Positions 1 to 12,000 of a DNA stretch of 64,000 nt are shown piece after piece; position 1 is the stretch's first letter; every line of letters starts with the position of its first letter. The DNA comes from Ecdyonurus torrentis (Eukaryota > Arthropoda > Insecta > Ephemeroptera > Heptageniidae): assembly GCA_949318235.1 (NCBI GenBank), contig OX439133.1, positions 13,896,757 through 13,960,756 on the forward strand, given 5' to 3'. A model generated the notes under the pieces. It made no database searches. It saw only the letters and a program-made list of their open reading frames with translations, and was not told where the DNA came from. The translations under genes were made by a program, and so were the position numbers.

Positions 1-340
1 CTGGTATGGCCGAGTGGTGAAGGCAGCTGACTTGTAACTCTGTACTCCTCACCGAGTATAGGTTCGAGCCACTGCTGGGTGCGTACGTGAAGTGTGAGAG
101 CACAACAAGTTGCATGTTTACATGCATTCCATGACGACGCACAGCATTCGGGAGGTGCATGATTGATGTGATTGCACCGACCAGCCTGCCTAGACGTTTC
201 CACGGTTTCTCTAGTCTATCATAGCGAATGCCGGGCTGTGTACTTTGGCCGTGGCCGGCCCATGTGTGCTTTCCATTGATTGGAAAGTCCTTATCTGTCG
301 ATAAGACAATGTCTTGACTGGGACTGGGGTTAATGTAGCA
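1..340 (+). mobile_element. tRNA-derived SINE, possibly truncated at the left edge
   Basis: A box TGGCCGAGTGGTGAAGGC (about 7-24) and B box GGTTCGAGCC (61-70) give a Ser/Leu-type tRNA head. A unique-looking 250-base body follows, with GC content well above the surroundings. The 3' boundary is approximate, near the A-rich run at 361. Confidence 0.6.
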
Positions 341-495
341 CAATAACACAATATGACAAGAAAAAAAAAGTAATAAATCAGAATTCAGTGTTTCTTACCG
401 GTGATGGAAATAGAAAAACAACTGACTTAGAAAAGCATGTTAAATTTTGCCTACTCTCCCTACGCATTTTTCAAAATCAATGCAGTAGTTTTCTT

Positions 496-526
<31 letters not shown>

Positions 527-720
527 CCCCATAAGACGTAATTGTAAATTAGGGGTCATGCCATTTTCTAAGGTGTCTCTTATTTGTGAAACGTCACCAC
601 GTATGAGAAGCATTATACATCAATCTACACTTTTTATTGTCATCGTATTAGTTAAATAGGGAATTTGAGTCCAACTTCATTTTAATACGTCATTGTGAAA
701 GAACCTCTTTATAGAAGTCA
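341..720. other. AT-rich stretch without gene
   Basis: It holds a poly-A run at 496-520; nothing else recognised. Confidence 0.5.
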
Positions 721-1027
721 ATAGGGCATGTGCGCATGACGTCATTCTGAATGCTTTTTCATGCTTTTCTTAAGCAATGAATAACATTGCTCAGTATAGG
801 AAAAAAGTAGTTTTTGGCTATTTTCTTTAGAAAATTTGCTATTTTTTTTGGTCATAATTATTTTCTTGCATACTTGAGGTACTAATTCCACCTGTTAACA
901 GCATCAATGCTCTCAAAAATGTGCGAAGTATTTTTAAACTGGCAAAATGTGTAATTTTCCTATACTGGCGCATGTTATTTAGTACTCACTTATGACGTCG
1001 ACTTTAACATGAAGGAAACCACCCTAT
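721..1027. repeat. Family A MITE (TAGGGTG...CACCCTA ends)
   Basis: The left end carries GCATGACGTCATTCTGAATG, the middle AACATTGCTCAG and CTGTTAACAGCATCAATGCT, the right end TTATGACGTCGACTTTAACA and CCACCCTA. This consensus recurs about 15 times in the window. Confidence 0.8.
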
Positions 1028-1047
1028 TGTAGTGATGAATTTAGGTA

Positions 1048-1314
1048 CACTAAAAAAAAATGTGCATTACTTCACGAATCCTAATTTATTTGAGAGAAAA
1101 CACTTTTGAGTTATTATGAGTAGCTAAAATAATGTATTTTATCAAATTATTAACAATATCTATTTTAAGTTGATTTCAGTTATTTTTGGCTTTTTGAAAT
1201 TGAAATAAATATTGTTAATAATTTGCTAAATTGCATTATTTTAGCTACTCATAATAACTCAAAAGTGATTATCTTAAATAAGTTAGGATTCGTAATGCAC
1301 CATTTTTTTGAGTG
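1048..1314. repeat. Family D palindromic MITE (CACTCTAAAAA ends, TA target)
   Basis: Long inverted arms share AGTTATTATGAGTAGCTAAA and its complement around an AT-rich centre; outer ends CACTAAAAA / TTTTTTGAGTG flanked by TA. Confidence 0.8.
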
Positions 1315-1429
1315 TAGCATATTACATATGATATCAAAAAATATTAATAATAAAAACTTGTTTTTTTCACGTCAACTTCTATAAATCAAAAATATTATCA
1401 TCTTAAAAAAAATATGTATATTAATATAC

Positions 1430-2019
1430 TTAAAGGCATAGAACACTTTGAACAAAAACTAGTGTAATATAAGGTAATATCTTAAAGGCATAGACCAGAG
1501 AAAAACATAAGCATTTATATCACAAAACACTTGATGGGATTTACATAAATAACATTAGTTTGTCTCTAAACCCAACAGTAGCCCCATAGCAGTAATCAGA
1601 AAATTCAATTTCTGCAAACCCGCACAACATTTTCATACTAATTTTTGCATGTTTCTGACGTCATAAACAGGAATAGTCACTCAAATTGCATACTTTACAG
1701 TGTTTTCGCGCTCTCTCATGGGGTACATTAACATTCTGCGGTACAAATTGTCATCATTTTTAAAGATCCCATTTCGTGTTTATTCATTAAAAAGCACCCG
1801 TTGTGTTATGTGTTCTATGGCTTTAACATATTACCTAAAAATAAACATTGATTTGATCGGAGTCATTGATATATAATTTATTTTTCATTAATTTAATTTC
1901 CACGTCATAGAAAATCTGTTTTATGACGTCACAGACCAAATCAATGTTTATTTTAAAGAAAGTTAAGATATTACCTATTATGTACGAATTTTTTGTTTCA
2001 ACTTGTTTTATGCCTTTAA
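1430..2019. repeat. Family C palindromic TTAA MITE, split by a family B insertion
   Basis: Ends TTAAAGGCATAGAACACTTT and TTTATGCCTTTAA; the interior has the paired segments ATTGATTTGATCGGAGTCAT and TGACGTCACAG. A complete family B MITE occupies 1482-1826 inside its left arm. Confidence 0.75.
1482..1826. repeat. Family B TTAA MITE nested in family C
   Basis: TTAAAGGCATAGACCAGAGA to TGTTCTATGGCTTTAA, with internal TTTCTGACGTCATAAACAG and TTGCATACTTTACAGT. TTAA is present at both ends, fitting TTAA target duplication. Confidence 0.85.
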
Positions 2020-2206
2020 AAAAAAAGTGAATATTTTGTTATTGACATGTAAAAATGACTAAAAAAAATATTTTAGTTATGTAAAAGTAACTTTATAATA
2101 TATAATGTTTAGCTTTATCTTTCAATATTATACTTGGGCTTGCATGCCTATATACCCCATATAGAGAACGAACGAGCGCATTGTGTTACACATGAAAACT
2201 ACATTA

Positions 2207-2250
<44 letters not shown>

Positions 2251-2700
2251 ATATCGACCCCTGCATACAAAACACAATAGACACAACCCCAAAGAAGAAA
2301 AAAGAAAACAAAAATAAAAAAAACTTAAGAATAATATATATATATAAAAAACTATACGTGAAGTAGTGAAAAACCACATACAAAAACACTTGCATTGTTA
2401 AAGAAAAATATTATTTTAAAGAACGAGTATAATTTAAATCTTTGGTTTTTGTGATTTCTTAAAAAACTCTGTAAACTTTTTTTTTTTTAAATAAAAAAAT
2501 GAATTAAAAAATTTGTTTTTCTATCTTTTTCTACCTTTTTGTCTGCTTTTTTTTTTTTTTTTCAATTATGCTACAATCAAAAGTAGCAATTCACAGCATA
2601 GGAAAAAATAAACACGTATAATACTAAATAATTAGGCTCGCTTAATGCGTAACATTTATATATAACAACAAAATTTATGCTAAAGTGTATAGCAATTATA
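2020..2700. other. AT-rich stretch with CT microsatellite
   Basis: (CT)n at 2211-2247 and poly-T near 2547-2562; no gene seen. Confidence 0.6.
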
Positions 2701-3823
2701 CTATAGGGTGTATGCGGATGACGTCATATTTAATGCAATTGGACGCCATACTGGAGTAATGGATACCATTGCTCAGCATAATATGATAAACGTAGTTTTT
2801 TCTTGGCTATTTTCATGGCAAAATCAGTTAATTTTTTACTATTATTATTTTTCTCACATACTTGAGATTCTAATTCAACATATTAACAGCATCACTGCTC
2901 TCAAAAATATTGCGTAGTGTTTTTAAACTGACAAAATAAATCATTTTCCTATGCTGCCCATGTTATTGAGTGATCCAACATGGCGTCGACTTTAACATAG
3001 GGTGTATGCGGATGACGTTATATTTATTGCGCTTGGAGGCAATACTGGAGTAATGAAAAACATTGCTCGTCAGCATCAACGAAGCTGAAGGTAACGTAAG
3101 GCAACGACTGCGAATTTCGTTCGTCTTTTCCGAATTTTCCCGATCGACGAGGTATATTTCCGGTAAAATTTCATTTTTTCAAAAAAAAATTACACACGAT
3201 AATATTTTCCCGCCATCAAAACGTGAAAAATACCGGAAATAAAGATTTAAATCTTGCAACAGACGCACGAAATGCGCAGTCGATGCCTTACGTTATCTTT
3301 AGCTTCGTTGGTCAGCATAATATGATAAACGTAGTTTTTTCTTGGCTATTTTCATTGCAAAATCAGTTAGTTTTTTACTATTATTATTTTTCTCACATAC
3401 TTGAGATATTAATTCAACATATTAACAGCATCACTGCTCTCAAAAATATTGCATAGTGTTTTTAAACTGACAAAATGAGTCATTTTCCTATGTGTCCCAT
3501 TTTATGGAGTGACCCAACATGTCGTTGACTTTAACATAAGGTGTATGCGGATGACGTCATATTTATTGCGCTTGGACGCCATAATGGAGTAATGAATATC
3601 ATTGCTTAGCATAGGATAAACGTAGTTTTGGGTTATTTTCTTTGGTAAATCAGTTAATATATTTTTCTCTCATACTTCAAATACTAATTTAACATATTTA
3701 CAGCATCAATATGCTCTCAAAAATATTGCTTAGTATTTTTAAACTCGCAAAATAAGTCATTTTCCTATGCGGCCCATGTTATTAAGTGATCCAACATGGC
3801 GTAGACTTTAAAATGAATGATAC
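2701..3823. repeat. Three tandem family A MITE copies
   Basis: Copies start with AGGGTGTATGCGGATGACGT at about 2703 and 2998, and AAGGTGTATGCGGATGACGT at about 3537, each running through TCAGCATA, CATCACTGCTCTCAAAAATA (or close variant) and a CGACTTTAACAT-type end. The middle copy is interrupted by a hAT-like MITE. Similar translations from copies 1 and 2 are repeat artefacts. Confidence 0.8.
3077..3310. mobile_element. hAT-like MITE with about 47-bp TIRs and 8-bp TSD inside family A
   Basis: Ends CAACGAAGCT... and ...AGCTTCGTTG; the arms share TAACGTAAGGCA and CGACTGCG. GTCAGCAT flanks both sides (3069-3076, 3311-3318). 234 bp, no coding capacity. Confidence 0.8.
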
Positions 3824-3828
3824 AACCT

Positions 3829-4144
3829 TTAAAGGCGTAGAACACTTTGAACAAAAAAGTTACGTAATATCCTAACAAACCTGAAAATCAACGTTAATTT
3901 GGCCGGAGTCATTGATTTCTAAATTATTTTCCATTCACAAAATGCCGCTGCCAGTCACTGACGTCACAGCTCGCCTGGTCCACGCGCAAGTAAACCGGGC
4001 GAGCTGTGACGTCAGTGACCGGCAGCGGCGTTTTGTGAATGGAAAATAAATTAGAAATCAATGACTCCGGCCAAATCAACGTTGATTTTCAGGTTTGTTA
4101 GGATATTACGCAACTTGTTTGTTTAAGGTGTTCTACGCCTTTAA
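3829..4144. repeat. Family C palindromic TTAA MITE, well preserved
   Basis: Nearly complete palindrome: TTAAAGGCGTAGAACACTTT at the left and GTGTTCTACGCCTTTAA at the right. The arms carry GACGTCACAGCTCGCC and its complement around a short centre, and ATTGATTTCTAA near each end. Confidence 0.9.
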
Positions 4145-4559
4145 CACTAATTTTAAATGAACATAAAACATAAATTACATAAAGGTGTACTAGTTTTATA
4201 AATGTACGTATATAAAACCCAAGGTAATGTATTTTATACAATTATTATCATATAATAATGTTAATCTATTTATGAATATTAATTTGTTTGTTTAACTGAA
4301 TAATAATTATTATTAAATTATGTAAATTTATTTTAATATATTTATTTTAATGTAAAATTTAAATACTTTCTCTTTTTCACTTAACTATGTATATTATGTT
4401 TAAATTGTTTTTTACTTTAGTTCAAAAGTATACTCATTTTAATATCAAGGGAAAAACATTATTTAGGAGCATTTTTTTACAAAATATAATTTACTGAAAA
4501 ATTATATGATAATTTGCTATCATAACTGAAGGATTAAATAACTTTGTATTCTAAACACC

Positions 4560-4881
4560 TTAAAGGCATAGACCACATAAAGCAACATGTGCTTTTTATT
4601 GAATAAACACGAAATGGGATCTTTAAAACTGATAGTAATTTTTACCAGAATGTTAATGTAGCCCCACGAAAGAGCGTGAAAATAATGTAAAGTATGCAAT
4701 TTGAGTGACTATGTTTCTGACGTCAGAAACATGCAAAAATTAGAAAAAAAATTTTATACAGGTTGCATAAATTAAAATTTTCTGATCACTAAAGTTGGGT
4801 TTTAAGACAAACTAAAGTTATTTATGTAAGTTCCATCAAGTGACATAAATACTTAAGTTTTCTTCTGGTCTATTCCTTTAA
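4560..4881. repeat. Family B TTAA MITE
   Basis: TTAAAGGCATAGACCACATA to GGTCTATTCCTTTAA, with internal TTTCTGACGTCAGAAAC; inverted relative to the copy at 1482. Confidence 0.85.
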
Positions 4882-5289
4882 GTAAAAAAAAAACAAAACA
4901 ATTATGTTGTTTTTTTCTTCTTATTATTATTTTTTTACCAGTTAAAAATTTGATGTGATATTCTAATGTATAAAGTCTACACGTATAATTTGAAATAAAT
5001 TTACTTAATAAAAAAAGGTTTGTCATTTGTTTTCTGCAACTTTTATATAATTTGTTATTGTTTTTGTGAACATTTTGTATTTTATTTTATTAATTATTGC
5101 TATTTATATTTAATTTTATTCATTTTTATTCAATTTATTTAATAATATGAATGAAGATTCAATTATTTAAAAAAAAAGTGTTTTGATATTTTTGTAGGGT
5201 TAAACCCATTTTATGAAAATTAAAAATGATCAAAAATGGATTATTTAAAAAATATATTATTTAAGTGAAAAAAAAAACACTTAAACATC

Positions 5290-5413
5290 ATGAAATTTCT
5301 TGTTTCTACTGATTAAAAATTGTAACTGACTTTAATGTAAAACAGTTGGGTTAAATTGAAAGGTTTGTAGCCTCATTTAACCCAATAAAAGCCGTTAGTT
5401 ATTATTATTATTA
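5290..5413 (+). repeat. Retroelement-like 3' tail ending in an ATT microsatellite
   Basis: AAACAGTTGGGTTAAATTGA and CCCAATAAAAGCCGTTA precede (ATT)n. The same tail recurs at about 22336-22453. Confidence 0.5.
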
Positions 5414-5533
5414 CAATACAACAAAACATCCAAGAATTCGTTAGCCCCTGTAAGTTAGGCAAATAGTATGACATATATAACAAGCAGGTTGCATAATATT
5501 TAGGATACATTTTATCGTATGCAATTTAACGCC

Positions 5534-5827
5534 TATAGACCCCTTGCACATCCTTGCGCTTTGTCGCCATGTTTGTGGTGCCTAATGCATTGTCCAGCAT
5601 AGGGGAAACATCATTTCTTCTAATTTTTAACATAAAAAGAGTTTATTTCAACTGAACGAATTTTTCTCATATTCTTGTAGCTTATTAGGAGCTAGAAATA
5701 AGGCTTTGATTGAGGTTTGAAGCTTCTTTAGCTGTTAAAAAAATAAAATCAATGTTTTTCCTATGCTAACCTATGTATTCCTGACCAACAAAATGGTGGC
5801 TCTTAAATATGAGTGGAACCGGTCTAT
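5534..5827. repeat. Family E MITE (TATAGACCCCTTGCACATCC end)
   Basis: TATAGACCCCTTGCACATCC to GAACCGGTCTATA, with CGCTTTGTCGCCATGTTTGT and CCAACAAAATGG inside. A second copy lies at 12001-12287. Confidence 0.75.
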
Positions 5828-5848
5828 ATATGAGCAGTGAATGATGTT

Positions 5849-5921
5849 GGAGCGGTAGCGTAAATGGTAACGCAGTGGTCTGGGAAACCTAAGATCCGGG
5901 TTCGAGTCTCGGTTGAGCCGA
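5849..5921 (+). repeat. tRNA-like segment, Pro(GGG)-like anticodon loop
   Basis: The D arm GCGTAAATGGTAACGC pairs; the anticodon loop would be CTGGGAA (anticodon GGG, U33 present) on a weak stem; the T arm pairs around GTTCGAGT. The acceptor stem does not pair well, so this is more likely a tRNA-derived SINE head or pseudogene than a working tRNA. Confidence 0.45.
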
Positions 5922-5948
5922 ATTCCTTTTCAATGTCAGTTTACTGCT

Positions 5949-6256
5949 TATAGCGTATATGCATTCATGTTAAAGTCGACGCCATATTGGATAACTCAAT
6001 AACATGGGTGGCATAGGAAAACAAATAATTTTGCCAGTTTAAACCACTATGCAATATTTTTGAGAGCATTGATGCTGTAAATATATTGAATTGATATCTC
6101 AAGTATTTGAGAAAAATAACAGTAACAAAAAATTAACAGATTTCCCAAAGAAATTTTGATTTAAACAAAGTTTGTCCTATGCTGAGCAATGTTATTCACT
6201 ACTCCAGTATGGCCTCCAAGCGCAATAAATATGACGTCATGCGCACACACCCTATA
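5949..6256. repeat. Family A MITE, reverse orientation
   Basis: Begins TATAGCGTATATGCATTCAT with TTAAAGTCGACGCCATATTG, ends ATATGACGTCATGCGCACAC and CCTATA. Confidence 0.85.
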
Positions 6257-6691
6257 TAACACGTAACACGAAAGCCAAAACCTCTCATACATTTTAGCTT
6301 TCTGGGTTATTTTATTAAATTCCCAACATCGCTCTTGATTAGCTAATACTTGGTAACTCCGAAAAAAAACTACATAATTTTTTTTATATTAAAATGTTTG
6401 ATTATTAAAACAGTACTTGTTATCAGTGATGATGTGTAACCAATTAAAAAACGTTGTAAAAAAGTGTGGAAGCAATTAATTTGCTATTATTTAGCAATGC
6501 ATGACCATTCAAGCATAGTTTATTTAAAACCGAGAAATTTTAACCATGTATACTTATTATATGTTTTAAGTAAATAAAAAATTGAACATTTTAAAAATTT
6601 TCAATGAACAGAAACAATGCATAAATATTAAAAAAAAAAAAAAAAAGTGTCCGCATTTATAATTTTAGTTCAAAAAATAAGTTATAATATA

Positions 6692-6810
6692 TAGGGTTTA
6701 TACGCATGACGTCATATTTAATGCACTTGGAGGCCATACTGGAGTAGTAAACAACATCGCTGAGCACAAAACAAACTTTGTTTTTACCTATTTTCTTTGA
6801 AAAATTGTCT
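6692..6810. repeat. Truncated family A MITE fused to a family B fragment
   Basis: ATAGGGTTTATACGCATGAC start, lost after the ACCTATTTTCTTTG block; a family B end (ATTCTGGTAAAA to TATGTGGTCTAAGG) follows to about 6920. Confidence 0.65.
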
Positions 6811-7157
6811 AATTTTGGGTTAACATTCTGGTAAAAAAAAAATAATCATCAGTTTTCAAGATCCCATTTCGTGTTTATTCATTAAAAAGCACATGTTGTT
6901 TTATGTGGTCTAAGGTTTTAAGCAAATAAAAAAAAATGAATATTTAAACAAATTTCCACGGAAAGAAACAAAACAAATATTGAACACAAAATGTTCTTCT
7001 CTATTCCTCATTTATAATTCTATTAAAATATATATATATAATATACGTATATTTTTTCAGTGTTTTTGTATATTTTTAAACACTCGAAAGTAAAAGATTT
7101 TCTAAGAATAAATCTTCAACTTTATTTTCTGAAATCAAAAATTTATTATTATATCAC

Positions 7158-7503
7158 TTAAAGGAATAGACCAGAAGAAAACACAAACATTTATATCACA
7201 AAACACTTGATGGGATTTACATAAATAACATTAGTTTGTCTCAAAACTCAACAGTAGCCCCGTATCAGTGATCAGAAAATTCGATTTATGCAACCCGCAT
7301 AACATTTCCATACTAATTTTTGCCTGTTTCTGACGTCATAAACAGAAATATTCACGCAAATTGCATACTTTACAGTATTTTCACACTCTCTCGTGGGGCT
7401 ACATTAACATTCTGGTAAAAATTGTTATCAGTTTTGAAGATCCCATTTTGTGTTTATTCATTAAAAAGCATATTATGCTGTTTTATCTGGTCTATACCTT
7501 TAA
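7158..7503. repeat. Family B TTAA MITE
   Basis: TTAAAGGAATAGACCAGAAG to TCTGGTCTATACCTTTAA with TTTCTGACGTCATAAACAG inside. The 99-codon frame overlapping its right half is not a gene. Confidence 0.85.
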
Positions 7504-8202
7504 TTATATGATGTACCTGCACTTTCGTTCGTTAGTCAGACTATACGTATATTTTCTTTCAGTGTCCGCGTGTGTTTTTAAATACTCACGTAAAAGATTT
7601 ACTAAGAATAAATCTTCATTTTATTTTCTGAGAAGAAAAATGTATTATTATATCACTTAAAAATATATGATGGGAAATTCATACAAAATTTTCCTGGTTG
7701 ATATTAAAGGACATCAAAATTGTCTAGACGGATTTCTATATCATAAAAAATATAAGGGTAACGAACGAATAAAAATATTACAAAAATAATTTAATAACTA
7801 TATATTTTAAATTCCACTAAAAATTACTTAAATCTTATTGGTCTATCTAAAAAAATGAAGCACTGGGATTGGTTCATAAATTTGCTATATTTTTGTAATG
7901 ATATAACTTACACAAAAATCAATAACTTTTGACTGACAACTTAAACATGCATGTTAATATGCACGCTATTATACTGCATCCTAAGTTACGAAGAACTGCA
8001 GGAGGTATATTTACTCATAGTTGTTAGTGTTATTTAAATAGACTTATGAGATTTCATTACTAAGGTACAAGTATATTTTCATGCATGTTTACCAGGTTAC
8101 TATTATACTTGTTACTAATGTATGAGGTACTCGTGTAGGTACTTATTAAGGGGAAATTCTGACAACTTATAATTGCTGAGTTTTTGTATAGTTTAAAAAA
8201 AA

Positions 8203-8350
8203 CTATACTCGACTCAAAAAACATCAGTCGATTTAAATCGGGCATGCATAAAGTATCACCCATTGTCACATTTGAGGAAAAGGGGGGCGGCTGGGCGATA
8301 CCGTAAAAGGTCGAACGGCAGGTAACTCAGGTTTTTTGAGTCGAGTATAG
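8203..8350. repeat. 148-bp element with perfect 20-bp terminal inverted repeats
   Basis: CTATACTCGACTCAAAAAAC (8203-8222) and its exact complement (8331-8350). The interior is GC-richer than the flanks. Confidence 0.65.
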
Positions 8351-8441
8351 CGATCAATGCTTTTATTTTTGGAAAAATTATTTAATTTCTTATTTTGTAA
8401 CTGCGAAAAAAACAACAACTTAAAGTCATCAATTTTTATAT

Positions 8442-9106
8442 TTAAAGCCATAGACCAGAAGAAAACATTAGCATTTACATCACAAAACACTTGATGTTAA
8501 TTTCATAAATTACATTAGTTTGTCTCAAAAGCCACTGCTCAGAAAATTTTGACTTATGCAACACGCACAACATTTTTACATTAACTTTTCTGTTTCTGAC
8601 ATCAGAAACAGGAATAAAGCTAAAAAAAACTATTGACGCGCCATCTTGTGTTTTAGTTCAAAAGGGGCGTGGCCTCTTCGCCGAGAAAGGATTGCCCTAT
8701 ACTGATAGCATTGGGGAGCTTCTTAATTATTTTTGTACTCAAGCTGTATGTATGATATCACTACAGTGATAATTGATTTAATAACTTTGGGGTGTAAGGT
8801 ATTCATAAAAAATATATCCAAGGTGCATCAACTTTCTGAGCTCCTGTCACTTTGATTTAAAGTCAAAATCCTATCTCGGCTATCATTTCTATCCTTTCTC
8901 GGCGCGCGTGCGCGCGCACATTTGCCACAGTGTTGCCAAGCCATTTTTTCTTCTATAGTCACACAAATAGCATACTTTACATTTTTTTACGCTTTCTTGC
9001 AAGGCCATATTTACATTTTTGTAAAAATTGTCATCAGATTTGGAGATCCCATTTTGTGTTTAATCATTACAAAGTACAAGTTGTTTCATGTGGTCTATGC
9101 CTTTAA
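8442..9106. repeat. Family B TTAA MITE with a CpG-rich internal insertion
   Basis: Ends TTAAAGCCATAGACCAGAAG and GTGGTCTATGCCTTTAA. About 330 extra bases (near 8622-8955) include GCCGAGAAAGGAT and its exact complement ATCCTTTCTCGGC, plus a GCGCGCGTGCGCGCGC run. Confidence 0.75.
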
Positions 9107-10092
9107 GACAAAGAAATACTAATAATGATTTTAAAGTAGCTTTATTGAGAATACAATTTGCTATTATAATTTTTTCTGTAAAGTACAGTGAGGCTCTTGA
9201 ACAGTGATTGGCTGCTAAAAAAAAAAAAAAAAAAAAAAAAAGACACATTCATCGGTTGAGCTTGTTTTTTGAGCCGATAAAAGTGAGTCGCATATTGAAC
9301 ATGGATTTTTTTTTTGTGAATTTCTTTCATTTTTATCAGGTCCAAAGTTCTAAAAGAAGAAATAACAATGATCAACCATATAAACGTCATAAACAGGTAA
9401 TGACGTCATGATCAGATGTTTTTAACAAAGGAAATTTCTCGAAGCTGGCTCAATATTTCTGTGTAGTTTCCAGAACGAGCTAAATTACATATATTTTTTA
9501 ATACGCATATGACTTTCTTTCTTGCTATCAACTTTAATATGGTTCAAATTACAAACTAAAATTTATCTAAATAAAACTATTGTAACTTGAACAAATTTTC
9601 AATGCCTATGACGTCATATTAAAACCATGAAAATCAGAGCAGAAAATTAATACACGTATAAATTAAATTCTACTTCCCATAAATCTTCCAAATATGAAGT
9701 GATGCACTCAAAACTACTTCAAAACTAAAATTTGAAATGTCATTTTACTCAAATTCACACTAAAAAGTCTTCAAAACACAAGTTAAAGTATAAAAACATG
9801 CATGTTAACCTGTCACGCGATTATACTCTTCCCTATGTATAAAAGAACTTCTGTAGGTGAATTAACTAACAACAAAACAAGACAAAAATTGACTTCATGA
9901 GTTTTCAAAACCAAAGTACAAGTATAAAAATATTGAAATAATATAGTGGTTTTACACGCAATAAGCTAATGTAATACTATGAACGTTCTATATTTTAATA
10001 ACTATAAAATGTAATATATTTATGTAGAATTATAATATTAATTTTTATTATTATTTTTTTTAAATTTTTTTTTAAATACATTTTTTTGGTAT

Positions 10093-10126
<34 letters not shown>

Positions 10127-10385
10127 ATTAAGCTCATTGCAGTTTTATTAAAATTTTAAAGCTAAATTTTTTGACCCATGAGGCTTAAAAAAGAAGTTAT
10201 ATACGCATTTCTATCAAAAGCTTTGCATATATTACTTGCTTTATTTGCATGTTTCTTTCCGCGTTATTATGTTCTTTATGATATTGCTTTAAGCTTTTTA
10301 ATCATTAATTATCATTTTTATCGTTACTATGTGCACTGAGAAATAAACTTTAAAAAAAGTCTAGAAAACAGTGAGTCTATAATAC
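9107..10385. other. AT-rich stretch without gene
   Basis: Poly-A 9218-9240, poly-T near 10097-10123; two TGACGTCA octamers (9400, 9608) not assigned to a family. No gene seen. Confidence 0.5.
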
Positions 10386-10723
10386 TTAAAGCCATTGACC
10401 ACATAAAAGTGCTTTTTAATGAATAAACAGGAAATAGAATCTTCAAAACTGATGACAATTTTTACCAGAATGCTAATGTAGCCCCATGAGAGAGCGTGAA
10501 AATACTGTAAAGTATGCAATTTAAGTAAAAATTCATATTTATGACGTCAGAAACATGCAAAAAATTAGAATGAAAGTTTTGTGCGAGTTGCATAAATCGA
10601 ATTTTCTGATCACTGCTAAGGGGCTACTGTTGGGTTTTGAGACAAACTAATGTTATTTATGTAAGTCCCATCAAGTGTTTTGTGATATAAATGCTTATAT
10701 TTTTCTCTGGTCTATTCCTTTAA
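10386..10723. repeat. Family B TTAA MITE, inverted
   Basis: TTAAAGCCATTGACCACATA to GGTCTATTCCTTTAA, with TTTATGACGTCAGAAACATG inside. Confidence 0.85.
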
Positions 10724-10776
10724 CATGAATGCATAGACCCTATAAGGCAATGAAATAATGAAAACTATCAATTTTT

Positions 10777-10781
<5 letters not shown>

Positions 10782-10820
<39 letters not shown>
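10782..10820. repeat. (TA)n microsatellite
   Basis: Uninterrupted AT dinucleotide tract. Confidence 0.9.
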
Positions 10821-10823
<3 letters not shown>

Positions 10824-11255
10824 ACCTAATTGCGCATATATATAAGATACAGAATAAAACCTAATTTTTCAGAAAATCCAACACAATGAAACATATAAAA
10901 TAATATAAAAGCTCATACTTAGGTGGTTAAAGTGCAATGTTTTCCTATATTTAACAGTTATATCTTGATCCCCACATTTTTACTGTATTTCACCCCTCAC
11001 AGTAAAATATTCATGAAAAAAAATCAATTAAAAGCAAAATTGTGTTAATAAAAAAAAAAAGTTTCTTTTTAATTAAAGAACACGTTTTTATACTTTTTTT
11101 TTTAAAAAAAAAAAACTTTTTTTATTGTTTGCGAGTTTTACGATTAATTATAATGTAAATTTTCATTCGTTTTAAATAAGAAATAATTAATAATTCATGA
11201 CTTTTTATTATTTAAGAGCTGGAATACAGGTACAAAAGACGTTCACTTTTGTTTT

Positions 11256-11290
<35 letters not shown>

Positions 11291-11439
11291 TTTATTTCTT
11301 GGCATAAGTTTTTTTATAGCATTTTCAATATTTTGGTGTTGTATTTTTTTTTTTTGCAATATTTATTTTTTGCAATAAAATTTAGTGCAATGCCTGTAAA
11401 AAAAAAATAATAAAAAAAAAACTTCAAATAACTTTACGA

Positions 11440-11670
11440 CTTAAAGGCATAGAACACGTTGAACAAAAACTTGTCTATTGACAGATAGTATCCTGAAAAT
11501 CAATGTTGATTTGGCCGTAATCGTTAATTTCTAATTGATTGTCAATTATTTTGATTTGGCGGATCCAGTTGTTGCATTGATTCCAGCCAAAATCAACATT
11601 GATTTCCAGGTATGTTACATTATAACGTGTCTTTAGACAAATTTTTGCTCAAATTGTTCTATGCCTTTAA
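11440..11670. repeat. Family C TTAA MITE, shortened centre
   Basis: TTAAAGGCATAGAACACGTT to GTTCTATGCCTTTAA; the CRE-bearing centre present in other copies is missing here. Confidence 0.8.
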
Positions 11671-12000
11671 AAATATACTAAATAAATATAATACTAAAGC
11701 TTCTTTTTATAGAAAGTATATTTACTAGATAATTTATTTAATTATAGCCCATAATGTAGATTTAAAAAAATGTAAAATTCTGGCTATTTCAGAACTAATT
11801 ATAAAATACTACTTAAAACAATTATATTAATAAAGCTAAAACATTATAATAAAACAGTCAAGTTAAAGTTAACTCTGTATTATGACGTCAGAGCTATGTT
11901 AATGAAATATAATTTGACTGGTTCCATTCATATTTAAAAGCCATCATTTTGTTGGTTAGGAATACACAGGCCAGAATAGGGTAAACGTCATTTTTTTTAA

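Larger units (their letters stand above)
4145..5533. other. AT-rich stretch with one family B MITE and a retroelement tail
   Basis: Mostly AT-rich unique sequence. The MITE is at 4560-4881 and the LINE/SINE-like tail at 5290-5413; no gene seen. Confidence 0.6.

Noticed and set aside
2708..3456. Two near-identical 69- and 77-residue plus-strand frames
   Set aside because: Both come from tandem family A MITE copies; no homology to any protein family and no codon bias.
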